From the NCBI GenBank assembly GCA_023664325.1, contig JAMPFS010000045.1, positions 1 to 22,497 on the forward strand: a stretch of 22,497 bases of DNA. The letters run 5' to 3'. Each line of letters begins with the position of its first letter. Positions within the stretch are counted from its first letter, which is position 1. A program made the translations under genes and the position numbers. Origin of the DNA: Clostridium sp. Lineage in GTDB: Bacteria; Bacillota; Clostridia; Lachnospirales; Lachnospiraceae. The notes beneath the pieces are model-generated. The model did no database searches. It was given only the letters and a program-made list of their open reading frames with translations, and was not told the DNA's origin. This document shows, in pieces, positions 7,542-15,403 of this stretch.

Positions 7542-8390
7542 TTATTCAAACGGAACGACTGCGCCATCGTAAGTATCCCTGATATACTGTTTAATTTCAT
7601 CTGACTTAAGAACTTTTACCAAAGCCTGTACTGCATCATTATTTTCATTTCCGTCTTTTACGGCGATTATATTTACATAGGTCTTTGCTGCTTCGGAATC
7701 TCCTGCCTCAAAGGCAATCGAATCGTTTGCTACCGATAATCCGGCTTCTAATGCATAGTTGCCGTTCAATACCACAAATGCGACTTCATCCCGCACTCTT
7801 GCCACCTGTGCGGCTTCTAATTCCTGAAAGTTAATATTATGTGGATTTTCTTCAATATCATTTACGGTTGCGGTAAGACCGGCGCCGTCTTTCAATTTGA
7901 GAAGACCGTTATCTGCTAACAGAAGAAGGGCTCTGGCTTCATTTGTCGTGTCATTTGGCACTGCTATGGTATCTCCTTCTTTGATTTCATCTAATGATTT
8001 TTTTGTACCCGGATAAATACCAAACGGCTCGTAATGGATGCCGCCCGCATTGACAAGGTGCGTACCCTGTTCTTCGTTAAATTGTTCCACATAAGGTATA
8101 TGTGCCATATAGTTTCCATCAAATTCACCAGATTCTACGACTGTCATTGGCTGTACATAATCATCAAAAACCGTAACTTCCAAATCATATCCCTGTTCTT
8201 TTAGGATATCCTTTGCTTTTGCCAAAATCTCAGAATGGGGTGTTTCGGAGGCGGCGATTGTTATCGTCTTGCTCTCCTCCGCGTTCCCGGTATCCGCAGT
8301 GTTGTTGGCACTGTCCGTATTTCCGCATCCTGTCAATGATGCCACTGCTAAAACTCCTGCTAAAATCCCTGCTAATAATTTTTTCTTCAT
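7542..8390 (-). CDS. metQ: Methionine ABC transporter substrate-binding lipoprotein (NlpA/MetQ family)
   Basis: A 282-residue protein with a lipoprotein signal: basic MKKK, hydrophobic core, lipobox LTGC with lipidated Cys22, then a polar Asn/Ser/Asp-rich tether. The mature part has NlpA-family landmarks, including ASETPHSEIL at the start, YMAHIPYVEQFN, and VPNDTTNEARALLLL in the middle. It should sit on the outer face of the membrane and deliver methionine (L, possibly D) to MetI. GGAGG precedes the ATG. It follows metI by 18 nt and is the last gene of metN-metI-metQ. Substrate is assigned by family and operon; some relatives bind other amino acids. Confidence 0.93.
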   Translation of the reverse strand: MKKKLLAGILAGVLAVASLTGCGNTDSANNTADTGNAEESKTITIAASETPHSEILAKAKDILKEQGYDLEVTVFDDYVQPMTVVESGEFDGNYMAHIPYVEQFNEEQGTHLVNAGGIHYEPFGIYPGTKKSLDEIKEGDTIAVPNDTTNEARALLLLADNGLLKLKDGAGLTATVNDIEENPHNINFQELEAAQVARVRDEVAFVVLNGNYALEAGLSVANDSIAFEAGDSEAAKTYVNIIAVKDGNENNDAVQALVKVLKSDEIKQYIRDTYDGAVVPFE

Positions 8391-8408
8391 AATCTTGATC
8401 CTCCATTT

Positions 8409-9071
8409 TTATTTTCTCTTATCTAATTTTGCTGCTGCTTTCATTCCGGCATTTTGGAATAGCTGGAATAAAATAATAATTAACACAACTGTAATAATCA
8501 TGATGTCGGTCTGCCACCGATAATACCCATACCGCACGGCAATATCGCCTAAACCGCCGCCGCCAACGGTTCCAGCCATAGCGGAATACCCGAGAATCGT
8601 TCCGGTGGCTATGGTCGCCCCCATAATGATCGAGGTTCTCGCTTCCACGAGAAGAACTTTGAACACAATATCAAAATTGGTAGCGCCCATTGATTTGGCA
8701 GCCTCTATGACGCCTTTATCCACTTCTTTCAGTGAAGATTCCACCAGTCTTGCTATGTATGGAGCTGCGGTAATAACCAGTGGAACAATCGTTGCCGTTG
8801 ATCCATAACTCTTTCCTACAAGGAAACGGGTAAATGGAATCAGTAAAATTAACAGTATCAGGAACGGAATGCTGCGGATTACATTTGATATCACATCAAA
8901 AATGCGATATATGAAAGCATTTGGTTTTATTCCGTCTTTATCACTGACAGCTAACACGATTCCCATCGGAAGCCCTACCAGATATCCGATGAAAGAGGAT
9001 ACCAGCGTCATATACACAGTATCTTTTACGCCCTGCCAAAGCATATCTATAATCTGTTCATCAAACATCAT
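8409..9071 (-). CDS. metI: Methionine ABC transporter permease
   Basis: A 220-residue integral membrane protein with about five hydrophobic spans. The cytoplasmic EAA loop that docks the ATPase is seen as EAAKSMGATNFDIVFKVLL. Length matches MetI-type permeases (about 217-222). Two ATG codons are adjacent (9071 and 9068); AGGAGG lies 6 nt before the first, which is used here. The start overlaps the last 11 nt of metN, so translation of the two is probably coupled. It forms the membrane channel with MetN and receives substrate from MetQ. Confidence 0.93.
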   Translation of the reverse strand: MMFDEQIIDMLWQGVKDTVYMTLVSSFIGYLVGLPMGIVLAVSDKDGIKPNAFIYRIFDVISNVIRSIPFLILLILLIPFTRFLVGKSYGSTATIVPLVITAAPYIARLVESSLKEVDKGVIEAAKSMGATNFDIVFKVLLVEARTSIIMGATIATGTILGYSAMAGTVGGGGLGDIAVRYGYYRWQTDIMIITVVLIIILFQLFQNAGMKAAAKLDKRK

Positions 9072-10101
9072 CTGTCACCTCCTGTACGGATAGTCCTTTT
9101 TCTTCCAGATAGGAAACAATGCTGGAATATACTTCATTTTCTTCCGGTATTCCCAATATGATTTCTCCTTTTGCAATGCCGCCTACATTTTTTGTATTTG
9201 CCCGCAGGATGTTCACCGGTGTCTGAAATTTTAAAATCATGTTGGCAATTACCGGTTCAAATGCTGAGTTTTCTGCATATACAATGCGTATTTTCCTATC
9301 CGGCTTTAATTCCTGTATATCGTGGAATATTTTTTCACCTCCTAAGTCTCCGGAAAACTCATCCTTACCAAAAATCAGTTGTTTGGCAGCTTTTGATTTC
9401 GGCTTTGCAAATATTTTATTGACATTCCCTTCCTCCACAAGACTGCCGTGTTCGATAATTGCCACCTTATTACAGATTTCCTGAATCACACCCATTTGAT
9501 GTGTAATGACAACAATCGTAATGCCCAGGTTCCGGTTAATATCTTTTAGCAATGCCAGGATGGATTCCGTTGTCTGTGGATCCAAAGCGCTGGTTGCCTC
9601 ATCACATAAAAGAATCTTTGGATTGGATGCCAACGCCCTGGCAATGGCAACCCGCTGTTTCTGACCGCCGGATAACTGAGCCGGATATGCTTTTGCTTTG
9701 TCTTCCAATCCCACTGTTTTTAACAGTTCCATTGCCTTTTCCCTGGCTTCCTTTTTTGGTACTTTTTGAAGACGCAGCGGAAAGCAGACATTATTCAGGA
9801 CATTTTTTTGCATCAGAAGATTAAAATGCTGGAAAATCATGGCAATTTCACTGCGTTTGGTGCGGAGTTCTTTCTCGGAAAGAGTTCCCAATGTCTTTCC
9901 ATCGATTACAACTTCGCCATTTGTGGGACGTTCCAGATAATTCAAACATCGTACCAGAGTGCTTTTCCCGGCGCCGGACATTCCGATAATCCCATAAATA
10001 TCTGCCGTATCAATCGAAAGATTAATATCTTTCAGGGCAGCTACCTTCTCTCCATTTTGTTCAAAACATTTGTCAATATGATGTAATTCAATTAACGCCA
10101 T
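9061..10101 (-). CDS. metN: Methionine ABC transporter ATP-binding protein with C-terminal NIL domain
   Basis: A 346-residue ATPase. Walker A is GMSGAGKST (40-48), the Q-loop follows in IFQHFNLL, the ABC signature is LSGGQKQR, Walker B is ILLCDEATSALD, and the switch His is in ITHQMG. The C-terminal 75 or so residues form the NIL (ACT-like) domain that lets MetN sense internal methionine and shut the transporter (known for the family). The start at 10101 is chosen because AAGGAG lies 9 nt upstream; a frame-consistent ATG at 10128 lacks a site. First gene of metNIQ. Weak promoter candidates on this strand exist upstream (TTGTGC-17-TAGGAT), but no S-box leader was seen in the 273-bp gap. Confidence 0.95.
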   Translation of the reverse strand: MALIELHHIDKCFEQNGEKVAALKDINLSIDTADIYGIIGMSGAGKSTLVRCLNYLERPTNGEVVIDGKTLGTLSEKELRTKRSEIAMIFQHFNLLMQKNVLNNVCFPLRLQKVPKKEAREKAMELLKTVGLEDKAKAYPAQLSGGQKQRVAIARALASNPKILLCDEATSALDPQTTESILALLKDINRNLGITIVVITHQMGVIQEICNKVAIIEHGSLVEEGNVNKIFAKPKSKAAKQLIFGKDEFSGDLGGEKIFHDIQELKPDRKIRIVYAENSAFEPVIANMILKFQTPVNILRANTKNVGGIAKGEIILGIPEENEVYSSIVSYLEEKGLSVQEVTDDV

Positions 10102-10264
10102 TGCATCACACTCCTTTCGGCAATACACTCATATCCTATCGGTTTGATATGTTTTGCACAAAAAGGATGGTAACACGCTTGTGATTTCCTGTCCAATTCA
10201 TAATATTTTTAACTGGTAATAAATTTTTTTTATAACAGAAAGGCGTGGGATGTTCATTCTTCCC

Positions 10265-10293
10265 TTGAAAGAGTGAAGCATCTGTGATATTAT
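10265..10293 (+). promoter_or_regulatory. Promoter of the amidohydrolase/ligase pair
   Basis: TTGAAA (10265-10270), a 17-nt spacer and TATTAT (10288-10293), with TG at 10285-10286 making an extended -10. Both hexamers match consensus at 5 of 6 bases. This predicts a 5' leader of about 75 nt before the start at 10375. Confidence 0.65.
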
Positions 10294-10374
10294 TACATAT
10301 AAAATATACCAAAATACTAGGAAATAGACAAAGCGAACAACAAGGCAGTTTGTTCCGAAGAAAGGAAGCCAGCC

Positions 10375-11148
10375 ATGTGTGAATTATTTGGTGTGAGTAG
10401 CAGAGAGAAAACAAAAATTAATGATTTTTTGTGGGAATTTTATTCCCACAGCAGGGAACATCCGCATGGATGGGGTTTAGCGGTCTTTTACGACGGTATG
10501 CCTTCTATTGAAAAAGAGCCGGTGCGGGCAGACATAAGCGCATATTTAAAAGAACGGCTGCGTCATGAGATTTCGGTTAGGGAGGCGATTGCCCATATCC
10601 GGCTTGCCACGAAAGGAAATATGGAATACGAAAACTGCCATCCGTTTGTAAAGCAGGACAGCTCCGGCAGGCGGTGGACACTGGCGCACAATGGAACGAT
10701 GTTTCGGTGTCCGGTACTGGATTCTTATTTTTATCAGCAGGAGGGGCAGACGGATAGTGAACGCATCCTTTATTATCTCGTAGATATGATTGACAAAAGG
10801 CAGGAGGAAACGGAACATCCCCTGACAGAGCAGGAGCGCTTTGCAGTTGTCAATGCGGCTTTATGCAAAATTGCAGAGGGGAACAAAATGAACCTTTTGT
10901 TCTTTGACGGGGAATGTTTTTATGTGCATACAAATTATGCAGGTTCTTTATTTTACTTACAGAAGGAAGGCTGTGTTTATTTTTCTACCAGACCACTGGG
11001 AAAATATGTGTGGGATTCGGTTCCAATGTCCGTACTCTGTGTATGGAAGGCAGGGGAACAGGTATATTTAGGAACAAATCATCATTATGAATATATAGAT
11101 AATCCAAAAGATATGGAAGCCTTGTTTTTGGATTATTCAGCACTGTAA
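10375..11148 (+). CDS. Class II glutamine amidotransferase-fold hydrolase (YafJ/EgtC-like)
   Basis: A 257-residue single-domain protein of the N-terminal nucleophile class II amidotransferase fold. Cys2 becomes the N-terminal nucleophile after Met removal. Family landmarks are HGWG (31-34), HIRLATKG (74-81), HPF (89-91), AHNG (104-107, oxyanion hole) and the GQTDSE segment. There is no synthetase domain, so it is not GlmS, PurF or AsnB. It belongs with YafJ and EgtC-type proteins, some of which hydrolyse gamma-glutamyl amides. AAAGGA lies 8 nt upstream of the start. It is followed after 15 nt by the glutamate-cysteine ligase-like gene, strongly suggesting an operon. The same pairing (gamma-glutamyl ligase plus class II hydrolase) occurs in ergothioneine synthesis (EgtA/EgtC), but EgtB and EgtD are not here. 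The true substrate is unknown. Confidence 0.88.
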   Translation: MCELFGVSSREKTKINDFLWEFYSHSREHPHGWGLAVFYDGMPSIEKEPVRADISAYLKERLRHEISVREAIAHIRLATKGNMEYENCHPFVKQDSSGRRWTLAHNGTMFRCPVLDSYFYQQEGQTDSERILYYLVDMIDKRQEETEHPLTEQERFAVVNAALCKIAEGNKMNLLFFDGECFYVHTNYAGSLFYLQKEGCVYFSTRPLGKYVWDSVPMSVLCVWKAGEQVYLGTNHHYEYIDNPKDMEALFLDYSAL

Positions 11149-11163
11149 ATGGAGAGTTAAGAT

Positions 11164-12432
11164 ATGTTGGATATTGCAATGGATAAAATAAAAGAAAAAT
11201 TGTTGTTGGGAGAGTTTGGACTGGAGTTAGAAGGATTGCGGGTTGATCAGGACGGATATCTGGCGCATACACCGCATCCGTTTCCGGATGATGCCCATAT
11301 TGTGCGTGATTTTTGTGAGAACCAGGTAGAGATTAATACGGGAGTAGAGTACAGTCCGCAGGAAGCGGTGGAAGCGTTGGGAAAGTATTACAGGCAGATT
11401 CAGGATACCCTGAGCCGTTTGCCGCAGCCGGAGATTTTATGGGCATTTTCCAATCCGCCTTATATTAAGAATGAAAATGACATACCGGTTGCAGAATTTA
11501 CCGGTAGTGACAGTTCCAAAACGATTTACCGCAATTACCTGTCCGACCGGTATGGGAGATATAAAATGGCATTCAGCGGCATCCATCTGAATTATTCTTT
11601 TTCGGAAGAACTGTTGCAATGCGCTTTTGAACAAAGTGGACAAAAAGACTACAAAGGCTATAAAAATCACATTTATCTGGACTTAGCGCAAAAGCTGGTT
11701 GTCTATGGGTGGATTGTAGTTGCTGTGACGGCTGCCAGTCCGTTGCTTGACAGTTCCTATGTGGAAAAGGGAAAATGCGGGGAGGATGTATTTTTGGGGC
11801 TTGCCTCTGTGCGGTGCAGCGAGCTTGGATATTGGAATTTCTTTACGCCAATATTTGATTATACGGATATCGGTAGTTATGTGGACAGTATACAGGGTTA
11901 CATAGACAAGGGACTGATACAGGCGCCTTCCGAGCTGTATTATCCAATCCGTTTAAAACCGAAAGGGCCAAATGACTTACATTCCTTGGCAGAGAATGGC
12001 ATCAACCATATTGAGCTGCGTATGATTGATGTCAACCCTCTGGCAGAATGTGGACTGGATGCGAGGGATGTGGCTTTTGTACAACTCCTGATCTGCTGGT
12101 TGATTACGATGCCGGAGCAAAATATCAGTAAAAGACAGCAGGTACAGGCAGAGCAGAATTATAAAAATGCGGCGCATTACGATTTAAAAACAGTAAAAAT
12201 TGTCATGCCAAATCGGGAGATTTGTTCTGTCGCAGAGGCAGCTTTGCAGGTAATACGGGAGATGCAGACATTTTATCAGGGATATTCAAAGGAGGTACAG
12301 GAGGTGCTGCTTTATCAGGAAGAAAAATTTTTAGATGCCGGAAAGCGGTATGCATGGCAGATTAGGGAGAAATTCCAAAACGGCTATGTGCAAAACGGAG
12401 TAAAGTATATAAAGGATAAGCTGCCGTTATAA
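11164..12432 (+). CDS. Glutamate-cysteine ligase-like enzyme (GshA/GshF N-terminal type)
   Basis: A 422-residue protein matching the E. coli-type glutamate-cysteine ligase and the N-terminal half of bifunctional GshF. Visible landmarks are FGLELEGLRV (18-27), HTPHPF (35-40), DFCENQVEINT (49-59), SGIHLNYSF (138-146) and HIELRMIDVNP (282-292). The reaction would be ATP-dependent joining of the glutamate gamma-carboxyl to cysteine or another amine. It is shorter than E. coli GshA (about 518) and has no ATP-grasp GshB module, and no gshB is nearby. GGAGAG lies 7 nt upstream. It appears co-transcribed with the preceding amidohydrolase, while cysteine synthase lies 141 bp downstream on its own promoter. 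The amine acceptor is not proven to be cysteine. Confidence 0.82.
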   Translation: MLDIAMDKIKEKLLLGEFGLELEGLRVDQDGYLAHTPHPFPDDAHIVRDFCENQVEINTGVEYSPQEAVEALGKYYRQIQDTLSRLPQPEILWAFSNPPYIKNENDIPVAEFTGSDSSKTIYRNYLSDRYGRYKMAFSGIHLNYSFSEELLQCAFEQSGQKDYKGYKNHIYLDLAQKLVVYGWIVVAVTAASPLLDSSYVEKGKCGEDVFLGLASVRCSELGYWNFFTPIFDYTDIGSYVDSIQGYIDKGLIQAPSELYYPIRLKPKGPNDLHSLAENGINHIELRMIDVNPLAECGLDARDVAFVQLLICWLITMPEQNISKRQQVQAEQNYKNAAHYDLKTVKIVMPNREICSVAEAALQVIREMQTFYQGYSKEVQEVLLYQEEKFLDAGKRYAWQIREKFQNGYVQNGVKYIKDKLPL

Positions 12433-12486
12433 GTTTTATTTATAGATAGTTATAAGGAAAACAAAGAGTGTAAACAGAAAAATTCA

Positions 12487-12515
12487 TTGACAAGACAGAG
12501 GGTAATCATTATAAT
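12487..12515 (+). promoter_or_regulatory. Perfect consensus sigma-70-type promoter of the cysteine synthase gene
   Basis: TTGACA (12487-12492), a 17-nt spacer and TATAAT (12510-12515) match consensus at all 12 bases with optimal spacing. The predicted start of transcription is near 12522, about 50 nt before the gene. Such a strong promoter generally needs a repressor if it is regulated. Confidence 0.9.
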
Positions 12516-12518
12516 AAC

Positions 12519-12537
12519 ATTATCGAAAACAGATAAT
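12519..12537. promoter_or_regulatory. Inverted repeat over the cysK transcription start (candidate repressor site)
   Basis: ATTATC-N7-GATAAT is a perfect 6-bp dyad spanning the predicted +1 of the cysteine synthase promoter. A protein bound here would block initiation. Rrf2-type cysteine regulators such as CymR control cysK in other Firmicutes, but I cannot match this to a known box. It is AT-rich, so chance is possible. Confidence 0.4.
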
Positions 12538-12573
12538 ACATATCAAAAAGATAGGAAATAGGAGGTAAGCGAT

Positions 12574-13509
12574 ATGGCAGAAATCAAGGAAAGCGCATTG
12601 GAATTAATTGGAGGAACACCGTTACTGAAACTGAACCGCTATAGTGAAAAGGCGGGTGTGAAAGACGTAGAAATCCTGGCAAAACTGGAATACCTGAATC
12701 CGGCTGGCTCGGTGAAGGACAGAATTGCCTTAGCCATGATAGAGGATGCTGAGAAAAGCGGCAAAATCAAGCCGGGGGCAACCATTATCGAACCGACAAG
12801 CGGTAATACCGGAATCGGTCTGGCAGCAGTAGCCGCAGCGAAGGGATATAAAGCAATTCTTACCCTTCCTGATACCATGAGCGTGGAACGGAGAAATCTC
12901 TTAAAAGCTTATGGGGCAGAACTGGTATTGACAGAAGGCGCAAAGGGAATGAAGGGTGCCATTGCCAGGGCAGAGGAATTGGAAAAGGAGATTGACGGCG
13001 CAGTGATTCTCGGACAGTTTGTCAATCCGGCAAATCCAGCTATTCATAAGGCTACCACAGGGCCGGAAATCTGGAAACAGACAGATGGCAAGGTTGATAT
13101 TTTTGTGGCGGGTGTCGGCACAGGAGGAACCGTTACCGGTGTTGGGGAGTATTTAAAAGAGCAGAACCCGAATGTCAAGGTAGTGGCAGTGGAACCTGCT
13201 ACAAGCCCTGTTCTGTCAAAAGGAACGCCGGGTGCGCATAAAATTCAGGGAATTGGAGCCGGATTTGTTCCGGATGTTTTAAATACAAAGATTTATGATG
13301 AAGTGATTGCGATCGAAAATGAAGATGCATTTGCAGAAGGGAAAGCATTTGCCAGAGCAGAGGGGATTCTTGTGGGAATCTCATCCGGAGCTGCCCTTAA
13401 GGCAGCCTCCATCCTTGCGGCAAGACCGGAAAATGCAGGAAAGACAATTGTTGTGCTGCTTCCTGATTCCGGTGACAGATATTTGTCAACACCGCTTTTT
13501 GGTGATTAA
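12574..13509 (+). CDS. cysK: Cysteine synthase (O-acetylserine sulfhydrylase)
   Basis: A 311-residue PLP enzyme that makes cysteine from O-acetylserine and sulfide. The PLP lysine is K48 in NPAGSVKDR, the substrate-binding loop is PTSGNTG (74-80), and the phosphate-binding loop is GVGTGGT. The C-terminal PDSGDRY motif is also conserved. Length and motifs are those of CysK rather than cystathionine beta-synthase, as no CBS regulatory domains follow. AGGAGG lies 8 nt upstream of ATG. It has its own consensus promoter and so is probably regulated apart from the upstream ligase pair. The stop codon directly touches the stop codon of the convergent gene on the minus strand. Function is very likely; the exact paralogue (CysK or CysM) is less sure. 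Confidence 0.96.
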   Translation: MAEIKESALELIGGTPLLKLNRYSEKAGVKDVEILAKLEYLNPAGSVKDRIALAMIEDAEKSGKIKPGATIIEPTSGNTGIGLAAVAAAKGYKAILTLPDTMSVERRNLLKAYGAELVLTEGAKGMKGAIARAEELEKEIDGAVILGQFVNPANPAIHKATTGPEIWKQTDGKVDIFVAGVGTGGTVTGVGEYLKEQNPNVKVVAVEPATSPVLSKGTPGAHKIQGIGAGFVPDVLNTKIYDEVIAIENEDAFAEGKAFARAEGILVGISSGAALKAASILAARPENAGKTIVVLLPDSGDRYLSTPLFGD

Positions 13510-14268
13510 TTACCGACATTCTTCTATATTGCTGAAAGACCAGGCATGTATATTGATTTCCACAACAGGGGTGCCACAGTAATCACATACTTTGGCACCC
13601 AGTGAGGAAAGAGGCGCGCCGCAGTTTGGGCAGGTGACACCCAGCGCCATATCCAGTTCATTCTCTACGAGATTCCGATCCTGGATATAGATTAAATCCG
13701 TATTATATTTGGTCTGGTATTTATATTCTTTGGAACCGTCTACTGTCTGCTTAGAGGCATCCGTAATATAGTGATAACATTCTAAGGACGATTGGAATGT
13801 GATGATACAACGCCCCTCTGTTTTTCGGTACTGGCTGATTTCCGTCCGGTGGATTTTAATCTGCTCAAAATGCTCGTGCAGCTCCTTTGAGGAGAGCATT
13901 TGAATGTAATCTGAAAGCTGCTGTCTTAATTCGGTATTTCCATCCTTTAATAAGCCCGCATTGCGCTCGGAGACTGCCCGTAAGTAGCCGGTCAAAATGT
14001 TATTGGTACGTTCTTTCATTTCATCATACTGAAAATCAGGAAAGTCTGATACAATTTTTGGCAAAAGCAGGCTGGTCATGGCGGATACTGATTTTGGGGT
14101 TGTCGCATAATCCTGCCGCATTTTTTCCGCAGCCTGTGTGATGTCGGAGGTTCCAAATACTTTACTTGAAAATTCCCTGGTTCTTTGTTGGATATAGTGT
14201 ATGCCACAGTAGATGGCAATAATGATTGCCAAAATAAGGACTAAAATAATAATAAGTATGTATAGCAT
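13510..14268 (-). CDS. Membrane-anchored zinc-ribbon protein, YdjH-like (TIM44-like)
   Basis: A 252-residue protein with an N-terminal membrane span (about residues 2-22, strongly hydrophobic), a central region with alpha-helical and mixed segments (about 25-205), and a C-terminal zinc ribbon with C213, C216, C228 and C231 (CPNCG, CDYCG). The architecture and gene order match B. subtilis YdjH of the ydjFGHI operon, which has a TIM44-like core. The start at 14268 is preferred over 14286 because AGGAGG lies 4 nt before it; the longer frame would have the ribosome site inside its codons. The upstream ydjG-like stop is 8 nt before this start, so the genes are tightly linked. Likely role: part of a membrane-associated stress complex; the exact function is not known. 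Confidence 0.75.
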   Translation of the reverse strand: MLYILIIILVLILAIIIAIYCGIHYIQQRTREFSSKVFGTSDITQAAEKMRQDYATTPKSVSAMTSLLLPKIVSDFPDFQYDEMKERTNNILTGYLRAVSERNAGLLKDGNTELRQQLSDYIQMLSSKELHEHFEQIKIHRTEISQYRKTEGRCIITFQSSLECYHYITDASKQTVDGSKEYKYQTKYNTDLIYIQDRNLVENELDMALGVTCPNCGAPLSSLGAKVCDYCGTPVVEINIHAWSFSNIEECR

Positions 14269-14276
14269 AAAGCCTC

Positions 14277-15377
14277 CTAATTCCATATGTCAAGATAGTA
14301 TAAAAGCGCACAAAGCACAATCACCCCGATTACAGTGATGATTATCTTTGGAATCGAAACAGGGGTTTTGCCTGCAACTTTTCCGGTCTGACCGTTTACC
14401 ATGAACTGGTATACCTTGTCATGGTATTTAAAGTTGGAAATCCATATTGGCAGCAGAAGATATTTGTAGGTAATATCACGGTAATCTGTCTGGACGGTTA
14501 AGTTCCGGGTACGATCCGCATGATGTTCATTTCGTATCTTTGCTGTAATAGTATTTCTTAGTTTCGCTTTTATGCTGTTCATGGCATTGCCCCAGGCATC
14601 TTTAAGCCCCAGGGAATACCGCTCCGCAACAAAGCCTGCAATATATTCGGGTGCATAAGTTTTATTGCGTTCTGTATCAAACGGCTCCAACCTGTGCAGG
14701 ATGGATATATCGTGATTCTTAGAAGCCAGAACCAGTTCATCATTGATAAATTCCCGATAGGTGCCGGATGTTCTATGCCAGTCCGTCACGGTTTTTGTGT
14801 TGCCGTTTTTGTCTCTTTTGGTATGGTCGATTCCGTATTCACCTCTGTAGGAGGAGACAGTGTTGGTATCAAAAGTCCAGTAAGGTAAATAAATGCCCTT
14901 AAAGTGTTTTGGTTTTGCGCTGTCTTTGGCAAGTTTCGGGCAGAACCATTTTTTTTTAATCCATTTGTGAAAGAGTGCAGATGCCTCCTTGTCGCTGATG
15001 GCAAAAGGCACGACACCGCCGGGGGCGATGGTATCCTGTTCATTTGCATCCATAACCTGGTTAGAGCCGCAAAACGGACACACTGCGGAAGTTTGTAGGG
15101 CATCATATATGGATTCAGCGCCACAGGCTTTGCAAAGAACCGTTTTTGTCTCTGTACCCCAGTCTTTATTGGCAGTATGTTCTGCCTCATAGAAATCCAG
15201 TTCTTCCGCTTTTTCAGATACCGTCTGTTCCGGCTCAATGTCCGCCTCGTAGTCACAATACGGACATTTCAGATTACCGGTGGAAGGGTTAAAATCCATA
15301 ACCCCTCCACACTGAGGACACTTTTTGTCTGTCTCCTCTTTTGTGTCAACAATATTCATGTCGTTAAAATCATCCAT
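14277..15377 (-). CDS. Two-zinc-ribbon membrane protein, YdjG-like
   Basis: A 366-residue protein with two N-terminal zinc ribbons: C20, C23, C38, C41 (CPQCGG, CPYC) and C82, C85, C100, C103 (CKACG, CPFCG). A Trp/Tyr-rich middle domain (GIYLPYWTFDT at about 169-179) follows, and one C-terminal membrane span (about 343-363). This order, soluble ribbons first and membrane anchor last, is that of B. subtilis YdjG. Proteins of this type are often mislabelled as DNA helicase or TFIIB-like because of the ribbon; no helicase motif is present. AAGGAG lies 7 nt upstream of the start. It lies between the SPFH-type gene and the YdjH-like gene in an apparent three-gene operon. The function is inferred from neighbours. 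Confidence 0.78.
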   Translation of the reverse strand: MDDFNDMNIVDTKEETDKKCPQCGGVMDFNPSTGNLKCPYCDYEADIEPEQTVSEKAEELDFYEAEHTANKDWGTETKTVLCKACGAESIYDALQTSAVCPFCGSNQVMDANEQDTIAPGGVVPFAISDKEASALFHKWIKKKWFCPKLAKDSAKPKHFKGIYLPYWTFDTNTVSSYRGEYGIDHTKRDKNGNTKTVTDWHRTSGTYREFINDELVLASKNHDISILHRLEPFDTERNKTYAPEYIAGFVAERYSLGLKDAWGNAMNSIKAKLRNTITAKIRNEHHADRTRNLTVQTDYRDITYKYLLLPIWISNFKYHDKVYQFMVNGQTGKVAGKTPVSIPKIIITVIGVIVLCALLYYLDIWN

Positions 15378-15403
15378 TTGTCTTCTCCTTATAAAGTAGG
15401 AAT

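Noticed and set aside
12425..12463. Terminator after the ligase gene from the two GTTATAAG copies
   Set aside because: The copies are direct repeats with only a short self-complementary TTATAA core; no stable stem or T-run follows.
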